This document shows, in pieces, positions 57,036 through 64,000 of a stretch of DNA of 64,000 nt. Position numbers and translations under genes: made by a program. This DNA comes from Periplaneta americana (taxonomy: Eukaryota; Arthropoda; Insecta; Blattodea; Blattidae). How positions within the stretch are numbered: the first letter of the stretch is position 1; the number at the start of each line of letters is the position of its first letter. Below the pieces are notes generated by a model that saw nothing but the letters and a program-made list of their open reading frames with translations, had not been told where the DNA came from and ran no database searches. The stretch spans positions 66,776,892 through 66,840,891 of the forward strand of contig NC_091119.1 in NCBI RefSeq assembly GCF_040183065.1. The letters are read 5' to 3'.

Positions 57036-57361
57036 ATGCCTATTGAGAAGAGAGACCGTGCACTGTTACTGAAGTTGTTTTACCTGAATGACAGCAATAG
57101 CAACGTGGGAATATCTCCGAAAGAAACAGTTGAGAAGAGGTCCCATGTCAATTAATGGGCCAAAGAAAATGATAAAAAAAATTCGAGGAAACAGGTGAAT
57201 TAGGTGTCGCACCAGGGAGAGGACGGCCTGACCTAAAGGCTAGCATACAAAGACATATCGCTTTGATTTCACCAGATATGCTACGAGCAACTGTCGACCA
57301 TGCCGTGTTACGGATGCAACATGTTGCTGAGGTGGGAGGCCATATTGAACAGTGTTTGTAA
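57036..57361 (+). pseudogene. mariner-like transposase, N- and C-termini fused by deletion
   Basis: It starts MPIEKRDRALLLKLFYLNDS then NSN, then, after frameshifts, RGPMSINGPKKMIKK and FEETGELGVAPGRGRP: the HTH region of this transposase group. It passes directly to a C-terminal block LISPDMLRATVDHAVLRMQH, then VGGHIEQCL and TAA (57359-57361). The whole catalytic DDE/D domain is deleted. Confidence 0.85.
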
Positions 57362-57594
57362 CCATAGTTCCTAATAAACGTGCCGTTCTCATATATTTGA
57401 TCTTTCCTGCCTTTTTCCTGTGCCCATACCACGTTTTGACTCGTTATAGCGCCATATCTTCACCTGGTGGTAAGATGTGGAACTAATTAATTCTTTGGAA
57501 TAATTCGCGAGCGCATTGCTTAATTAGCATATCTACGAGGTTTCACACTCCTGTTATCATTGCAGTCCGTGCTGTGCCAAGCTGAACACCGCCA

Positions 57595-58330
57595 AGGTGG
57601 TTATAATTAAACTGAAGGGGTTCCAACTGCTGCACAGTATGAATTTCGTAGGGATGCTAGTGTAAAATGCACCGCAAAATCTTGCGAACTCTTGACCAGG
57701 AGAGCGACAATTCACGTGACACAGCTCGAGCACTAGTTGCAGAATTTGAGTGTTGCTACAGCTACAGAAACTTCATCAACGACTTCCATGGGGATGGGCC
57801 GCCATCTTATTTCTGGAGCGACAACTAATTCACCTGTTTCCTCGAATTTTCTCATCTTTTCTTCAGCTCGTTAATTGACATGGGACCTCTTCTCAACTGT
57901 TTCTGTCGGCGATATTCCCGCAATGCAGCGTTGCTATTGCTGTCATTCTGGTAAAACAACTTCACTAGTACTGCACGGTCTCTGTTCGCAATAGCCATTG
58001 CGTTTCACAATGAAAAGTCAAATCTTCTAAATTTTCAACGAACATTCGCTTCACTAACGGAATCAACACGCGTCACTAAGCAACAGGGAACTGACACAAT
58101 GCAATGCAACCGGAAGAACATACTGACGTCAGAGTTACAGACAACTGCACGTTTTGACTGCTTACAGCGCCATATTTACACCTGGTGGCGAGACTTGGAA
58201 CTAATTATTTTTTTGCATAATTCGCGAGCGCATTGGTTAATTAGCATATCTACGAAGTTTCACATTCCTCGACCATTTGAGTCTGTGCTGTGCCACGTTG
58301 AACACCGTCAGTTTAATTATAACCACCCTG
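57595..58330 (-). mobile_element. mariner-like element B, one-sided deletion derivative
   Basis: The right TIR (58095-58330) is almost full length and ends CAGGGTGGTTATAATTAAAC on the minus strand, with TA following at 58331. The left end keeps only ~28 bp of TIR (57595-57622). The minus-strand transposase from ATG 57998 runs MAIANRDRAVLVKLFYQNDS, NAALREYRRQKQLRRGPMSI and, past stops, RAVSRELSLSWSRVRKILR, then runs into the left TIR. The catalytic and C-terminal parts are gone. Confidence 0.82.
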
Positions 58331-58747
58331 TAGAATGCCGGTTTTAGTCAATATCGCCCTGTTTACAACAAATGGCTAATCTGGTACACAAGGAGTTTAC
58401 TTTTCTCGCTGAAGTCTGTAGAGAAAATCTTAGACATACCAACTGAAAATTTAGCCATAGTTACGTAATCTAAGGCATTGTGATAGCTTTACGAGATGAA
58501 CGCTATCTCTCTATGTGGAAAGAATCAATGAACAGCGAGATTCGGTTTTGCAAGTCAGGTATACCGGCGGGAATAATCACACATTATCCCCGTGCTGCTT
58601 TGATGATCGTTTACCTCTGTTCTGCTAAGATATGTGGTCATGAAACCAACAGATCGACTGGTAGGTATTGAATCTCCATCGGCTGACGCGCAATTCATTT
58701 GTCTTATTTTTTTAAGGTCATCACTACATGGCTGAAAGCAAATAATA
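58331..58747. other. No gene recognised
   Basis: Spacer with a 63-codon frame of no recognisable content. Confidence 0.5.
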
Positions 58748-59414
58748 CACTATGTTTCACTTAGAGGGATCGAGAAATATGTGATAATTTCACATGTAAA
58801 TAATGGTTTTGTAACATAACCTTTTACATAACTTGATGTAAAAACTCTCCGAGTTTCGGAGAATGGTCAGTGCAACTCGATGTGTGCGCCTCGAGTTACC
58901 CTGAAGACATCCAAAAGCTACTCAGCCTTCTGCCAAGTGTTCCATAACATTTGTGGGGTGAATAGCGCAGCTGCATTTCTAATGCGTTGCCTCAGTTCTT
59001 CCAAAGAGTCAACTGTATCACGTTCGTACACAACACCCTTCACAAAGCCCCAGAAAAAAGTCAAAGGGGGGTCAGGTCGGGTGATCTAAATAGCCACTTA
59101 GCCAGGCAAGGAGAACTCATTTGCCGATCAACCTATCGGGAAAGTGTTTGCATCTAAGAAGTCATGCACTGATTCATAGCAATGGGTGTCGCCTCGATGA
59201 AGAAGAATGGTCCAGTGACAAAACGCTCTGCTCGTCTACTGACTGGCGTCAGGCTTGGTTCCGCATGCGCATGAACGTGTAGCTGTTTTTAAACCATTGT
59301 TGCACAAACTTGGACAGTTTCTGCATTTTCTCATAATGTAAATCATAACAATATCATTATCTGATTTTAAATGGTGAACATTTATTTCTCGATCCCTCTA
59401 AGCGGAACACGGTG
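58748..59414 (-). mobile_element. mariner-type element, internally deleted
   Basis: 667 bp with TIRs CACTATGTTTCACTTAGAGG (left) and, opposite strand, CACCGTGTTCCGCTTAGAGG (right), both continuing GATCGAGAAAT. TA lies on both sides (58746-58747, 59415-59416). Minus-strand coding remnants (59240-58885) include HDFLDANTFPIG, a weathered RSPDxxPxDF site, FFWGFVKGVVYERDTVDSLE and LRQRIRNAAALFTPQMLWNT. The HTH and first catalytic Asp are missing. Confidence 0.88.
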
Positions 59415-60540
59415 TATTCCCTTAAGTCTATTTATAGGAGACATAATTTACCAACTACTTCCGATAAGAAGTATTGGTAATTCGAACTGAAATCTATATT
59501 AATTTACTTTGACATTTGGTTCAATATTTAAAAATGAAAATTAATACTAGGAGGGAAAGGAACTGGCCATCCTCCCCCATTATCTCCTTGCCCAGTTGTC
59601 TCATAATTGGTGCCTTCTTGGTATCACTTGTGAGGTTCATACCTGTCTTCGGACAGTTGACTAAACAACAATGCTGCAAAAGAATCTGCAGTCTTAGAAA
59701 AAAGTTTTGTCGCACTGATACTTTATAAGTCCCAGAACTGAGACAGTGCGCATGGGGATCCGGATCATTCGTCACAAGTTTTTCGCCACTAGGACGATTT
59801 GTAACATATTACAATTTCGTTACCGGACGATTCGTAACATATTACAATTTCGTTACCCGACGATTCGTAACACATCACGATTTTGTACAACAATATGTTT
59901 CCGCAGTTATAGTTTCACACATCATTTAAACAAAATCTGTATAAACGTTCCCAAAGTTTCGGTTTCACATTCCATTCAAACAAAATTGATGTAAAGTTTT
60001 TTGTAATATTTCGTGATAGATAGTCAATTAAGGTTCATTTCAAGTAAACGTGGTGATGACAAGCTTATATATAACGGTTTCATGTATACGAAACATCGAA
60101 TTCAAAAGCAAGGTATCGTCTGTGATTTATATGATACTTATGCAAAATTGGTTGCACGAAGTTTACAAATACTTTCTCAATATAAGTTTTACGCTTTTCA
60201 CAATACTTCAAGATTCATATTACATAAATGAATTTAATAATATGCATCCAAATAAGAAGACAATTTTTTTTTATATCTGTACTGCACACAGAAAACAGTT
60301 TTTATAATTCTAAAAGTAGATATTTGATTTCATTAAATTTATACGATATACGGCTAAATACATATGCATTTGTATAAAGTGACTTTATGTACCCTATTGT
60401 ACTAATCAATATACACAAATACTAAAACAATTAACAATAATTGCGTTAGTAAGGTTCGCGTTGCTAAGATACCGTACTAAATAAATAACAAATAGTCATC
60501 ATTAGAATATCTTCCTGAGTCCTGAGACATTTATTGCTTA
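59415..60540. other. No gene; contains a 33-bp tandem repeat
   Basis: About 33-bp units (GACGATTCGTAACATATTAC then AATTTCGTTACC) repeat three times at 59789-59883. The rest is unassigned AT-rich DNA. Confidence 0.6.
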
Positions 60541-61272
60541 GAGCCCCTTCAGACGAGGCCACTTTCAGAAACGCTGCCGCCTGTGAATAATAGATATAAA
60601 TGAGGGCCTTCAGACGCAACCACAGCCACAGAATAGTGGCGCTGCTGACGGTCTGAGTGGTTGACTATCCCGCTGGTGGCGGCCACTAAAAGTGGCGCTT
60701 CCCGGCGCGATACATGAAATTAAATTGTAGGTTTCAGACGGGGCACAGACACGCCACTATTTTAATGGCTCATGAGTGACGCGTCGTGGCGCTGCTAACG
60801 GACGACTGTTAGGCCATCAATTCCTTATACCGCCACGACAATATACAACCTATTGTGCCACGGTGTCTTTTGTTTTTAGAATGTCATTGGTAATTCTTGC
60901 TAGAAGCTCTTGAAATGACTTCTTAAACATGCGAAAATACTAAAAAGATACTTTTTATAGTCCTGATGTAAACCATCAAATAAAATGTGAAATAGTCCTC
61001 GATTCTGTCTTTCCAAAACCAATGAATGGAGTCAGACTACTCTTCTATTTGAATGTCTATTCTGTCTCCGTATGAGCAAAGTTCCAAAAGTATATCTCCC
61101 TCTATGTCCATGTTCACTGAAAGACTTAAAAATTGTACACAAAAATTTTAGTGTATTAAGCAGTGCTTCAAACGCACGTTCGCAGCGCCAATAATACGCG
61201 TTTGCAGCATCAGTAATGCGCGTTCGCAGCGCCACTAACGATCCAATAGTGGCGCTGCTGAAGAGGCCTTTT
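60541..61272. mobile_element. Candidate DNA element with GTGGCGCTGCTG subterminal repeats
   Basis: Ends GAGCCCCTTCAGACGAGGCC (left) and, opposite strand, GGCCTCTTCAGCAGCGCC (right) are similar. AGTGGCGCTGCTG or close variants occur at ~60638, 60690, 60786, 61249 and, inverted, at ~61180 and 61225. The GC content exceeds the flanks. The TSD is not clear. No coding sequence. Confidence 0.6.
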
Positions 61273-61474
61273 ATTTTTAAAGTTCAATATACTTCAATAC
61301 ACTTGAAAAAAAGTTACTGATATGAGGAAATATGCTAAAAAAATTCTGCAGGTTACAGTTAGGGCATAAATACGTGTATATTATACTACACTTCGGGTCT
61401 CTGCACATATTATATTATAATCATGTATAAAATATGGTATAGTTGGGTACTATATTCTCAGGACTCAGGAGGCT

Positions 61475-62990
61475 ATACCAATGTTAGTGGGACCACAAGG
61501 AGAAATCATTATAAATAGGAATGGAAGAAATCTTAGGAATTTTTGCTCCCATAACAAATTAAGAACTACTAATAGTTTTTACAAACACAAAAAATACACA
61601 AATATATTTGGGCAGAAAGAGATAGTAAATCTGTAATTGACTACTCTCTCTGTTTCAAAATATGGTATAGAAAGATGTCCTTTATTCCATTCCAAAATAT
61701 GGTACAGGTTTGTTAAAATCCTCAGTAATATAATGTAACTTTATTACATCTTCTAGGTACTTATTTCTTTGATAAATTAACATGAGAAAAACTAATGAAT
61801 AAGGTACATTTCATTCTGTGTGATGTCAAATTAATAAAAGAAAAAACAAACATTGTTTTGAGACAGGCAAATTAATATAAAAACTACAGTAAATTAGAAC
61901 CCGTTTTTATACGACTGTTGTGCCTTAGATGTTCTATTCAAAATTCACTGAGTTGGTGTTACATTTTCTGCAACAGGAGCACCACAGCAGGTGCCCATTT
62001 TATTTCTGTTCATAATGAACTACAGTATTCAAATGTTATAGTCTGATTCACTACAGAAAATTATAAATATTCACAACTGCACTAGCTGATAGTTCCTTCA
62101 CTACTGAACATAATCCCACACCGCGAAACATTTCGTGTGCTCATGCGCAATAATCAAACTGGTTTTCTTTGTTAATATACCATATTTTGGAACGGAGGAA
62201 GTATATAATACCGAAAACAAGATAATTTATGGCTACATATTTTTAGACACAAGAGCATATAGAGGAGTAGAAGCCGATACAGATCATTACCTATTATGCT
62301 CAAAGATAAAATTAGCAAAGAAATATATCAAGAGGAAAAAGGTAATAGAAATTAATATGGGAAGATAAAAAAAAATGTAATTATTAGAACAACAAAATAT
62401 TAAGGGTTTATGTGAGAGAGATTGGATAAACTTCTAGGAGCCAGAACTGGGGACATAAATATAGATTGGCAACTATCAAAACGGCTATTAACAAAATGTC
62501 AAAAAAGGTTTTGGGAAAACAAAGGAAAAGAAATACAGTTAGACTGAAAATCTGGAATGAAGAACTCAAAGATAAAAGAAACCACATTTGAAATGGATTA
62601 ATAGTAAGAACAACGAAGACAATTTATTAAAAGTCTGATATTACAGGTTCACAAAGGTTTGGATTCAAAATTTTCAAAACTCTAGAAAGAGAGATAAGGC
62701 AAACATAGAAACAATACCAACTGAAGAATGGAGGAACTCTTATACAAATTGCTACAAAATCAAAAATACCTCTACAACACAGACAATATATGTACAAATC
62801 AATGAAACGCAATTATTATGACACTTCCAGAAGCAGACGCATTGAATGCAGAATTGTTTAAAAACGGAAGTAGGAAATTAAAAAAAAAAACAAATTCTTA
62901 CAACTCCTAAATGATTTATGGAATATGGGCAAAATACCGGAAGAAAGAAAAGTGTCTAAAGCTGCTATTACACTATCAAAGTTCTTTGAC
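61475..62990 (+). pseudogene. LINE endonuclease-domain fragment, split by a MITE
   Basis: Before the MITE: GPQGEIIINRNGRNLRNFCS then NSFYKHKKYTNI and, one base out of frame, WAERDSKSVIDY, matching the apurinic-like endonuclease domain of LINE ORF2. After the MITE the frame continues ... NTENK to RAYRGVEADTDHYLL (the SDH-type catalytic end, here TDH) and on into a degenerate Lys-rich linker up to ~62,990. The reading frame is exact across the MITE once it and one TA are discounted. The RT domain is not reached. Confidence 0.85.
61644..62201. mobile_element. Stowaway-like MITE, TA target
   Basis: 558 bp with TIRs CTCTCTCTGTTTCAAAATAT (left) and, opposite strand, CTTCCTCCGTTCCAAAATAT (right), both continuing GGTATA. 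TA lies on both sides (61642-61643, 62202-62203). A third partial copy of the terminal phrase (ATTCCAAAATATGGTACAGG) lies inside at 61689-61708. The TIR resembles the CTCCCTCCGTT end of plant Stowaway MITEs. Boundaries are confirmed by the host LINE frame. Confidence 0.87.
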
Positions 62991-63013
62991 AAAGACCTTT
63001 TATAAAATATATA
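62991..63013. other. Short flank with TA target
   Basis: Contains the TA (63012-63013) bordering the mariner copy that follows. Confidence 0.6.
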
Positions 63014-63926
63014 TAGGATCTTTCGTAAGTAACGAGTCTATCGAAAAATTAACTATTTTGGATAATTTTTTGAAATGATGTTCAACCTTACGAGAGAGAA
63101 CCCTTCCCGGTGCCGTACAGTCGATTTGGAAACAAACACCCCCTCTCCTCGCCGCCAGAGCTATTAAACGAAAGAATGGTTAGTGTTTTAAACCTTTATT
63201 AAAGCACATAAATGTAAAAAAGTTTCAATTCTTGACAAATTATGGTGTACAATTTTCAAAATGTCTTCCGTTCTGCTGAATGCACAAACGTAAGCGACTC
63301 TTCAGGGACTCTGGTGAGCATGTCAGGCATAACCATTTGTACCATGTGTTCACTTCGTTCCACTAATTCAGGAATGGTGTGTGGCTTACTCGCATAGACA
63401 CGATCCTTAATGAATTCCCAGAAAAAGTCCAGGGGTATCAAATCAGGTGATCGCGGAGGCCAACGGATTGGGCCTGTGCGACCGATCCAATTGGCTGGAA
63501 ACATTTCGTCTACGGAATAAACGCTTAATTTGAGTGACACTGTTTCCAAATTCAAACCAGGCAGCAATTTTTATCTTCTGCAATAATGTTAAGCGGCTGC
63601 GTGGCATTTTACCATTCCAGTCTATCACAACAATGTGTATAGTCATGGCTGTGTGCCATTATCCTTGGCGTATAGAAAGCCATGCTCCAAGTCATTTTAA
63701 GTTCTTAGCGTATAGAAGGCCATGCTCCAGATAATTTTAAGTTGGCATTAAATGCACATACACATGGATAAGTAGCTTCCTCTGGCAGCGGGGGAAGGGG
63801 GTGTTTGTTTCCAAATGGACTGTACGGCACCGGGAAAGGTTCTTTCTCTTCAGGATGAACATCATTTTAAAAAAATATCCAAAATAGTTGATTTTTCGAC
63901 AGACTCGTTACTTATGAAAAACTCTG
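63014..63926 (-). mobile_element. mariner-type element with 147-bp TIRs, internally deleted
   Basis: Left TIR 63014-63160 and right TIR 63780-63926 share TTTCRTAAGTAACGAGTCT, AACTATTTTGGATA, GGTGCCGTACAGT and GGAAACAAACACCCCC. TA flanks the element (63012-63013, 63927-63928). TIRs this long are unusual for mariner and seem ~90% alike. 913 bp in all. Confidence 0.9.
63256..63609 (-). pseudogene. mariner-type transposase with core deleted
   Basis: Minus strand from ATG 63609: MPRSRLTLLQKIKIAAWFEF then GNSVTQIKRLFRRR (HTH). It then changes frame and jumps to MFPANWIGRTGPIRWPPRSP then DLIPLDFFWEFIKDRVY (third catalytic Asp region) and the C-terminal stretch to SAERKTF with a stop at 63256. The part with the first two catalytic residues is absent. 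Flanking coding ends are well preserved, suggesting a recent deletion derivative. Confidence 0.88.
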
Positions 63927-63928
63927 TA

Positions 63929-64000
63929 TTATAAAATGTATGACAGTGTAATGGGTTTTCTTTTATAAAAGTTTCTTTGATAAAAGATCATTTATAAAAT
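63929..64000. other. Right edge, no feature
   Basis: AT-rich sequence to the window end. Confidence 0.6.

Larger units (their letters stand above)
56189..57594 (+). mobile_element. mariner-like element A, internally deleted, with a nested insertion
   Basis: The left end CAAGGTGGTTATAATTAAAC opens a TIR of ~225 bp. Its inverted partner occupies 57430-57594 but lacks the last ~20 bp at the right, where element B begins. Inside are a remnant transposase (57036-57361) and an 8-bp-TSD insertion (56412-56940). The left end matches the outer right end at 58330 as well, so A and B together look like one composite unit. Confidence 0.82.

Noticed and set aside
1..64000. CRISPR array, prokaryotic operon or ribosome-binding sites
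   Set aside because: Evenly repeated units here are satellites without spacers; gene structure is eukaryotic.
1..64000. LTR retrotransposon or integrated virus
   Set aside because: No paired direct LTRs, primer-binding site, gag/pol/env or viral replicase motifs found. The Penelope-like repeats are inverted and lack these.

Overview
This is eukaryotic, almost certainly insect, DNA. It is AT-rich, nearly free of long open frames, and packed with decayed transposable elements. One small host gene has canonical metazoan features: a TATA box, an arthropod TCAGT initiator, GT-AG introns and AATAAA signals. The SINE and LINE families resemble those I associate with cockroaches and termites (Blattodea), possibly Periplaneta; that is recall and was not tested by search.

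Layout. 1-4.3 kb: two non-LTR retrotransposon 3' ends, then a palindromic tRNA-derived repeat. 5.2-6.4 kb: a GA-only tract. 7-14 kb: SINEs, a 44-bp tandem repeat and a TIR element. 15-16.7 kb: AGT-type and AAT microsatellites. 16.7-18.2 kb: a Penelope-like element. 19.2-24.1 kb: a 36-bp-unit satellite with higher-order repeats, split by a LINE that still shows its reverse transcriptase. 25.6-27.5 kb: a LINE fragment split by a second Penelope-like element. 28-31.5 kb: a pogo-like remnant and a complete but dead piggyBac copy. 31.9-35.4 kb: two unclassified inverted-repeat elements. 36.9-41 kb: hAT, mariner and MITE pieces. 41-45.4 kb: a mariner copy split by a 3.3-kb element. 46.5-49 kb: Tc1, LINE, hAT and a tiny MITE. 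50.1-55.75 kb: the host gene. 56-64 kb: mariner derivatives, some nested, several MITEs and a LINE endonuclease fragment.

The host gene at 50,115-55,745 encodes a 52-residue secreted Gly/Tyr-rich peptide in three exons. Its 4.4-kb first intron carries two SINEs and a hairpin MITE. Nothing else looks like a working host gene.

Most notable: two Penelope-like elements with inverted ~300-350-bp repeats, a shared ~40-bp terminal extension, clear target duplications and a hammerhead-ribozyme-like core; insertion histories that can be proved inside the window (a 6-bp-TSD element in a mariner gene, an 8-bp-TSD element in a mariner-like element, a Stowaway-like MITE in a LINE endonuclease); and repeated loss of the catalytic core from mariner-type elements whose ends survive.
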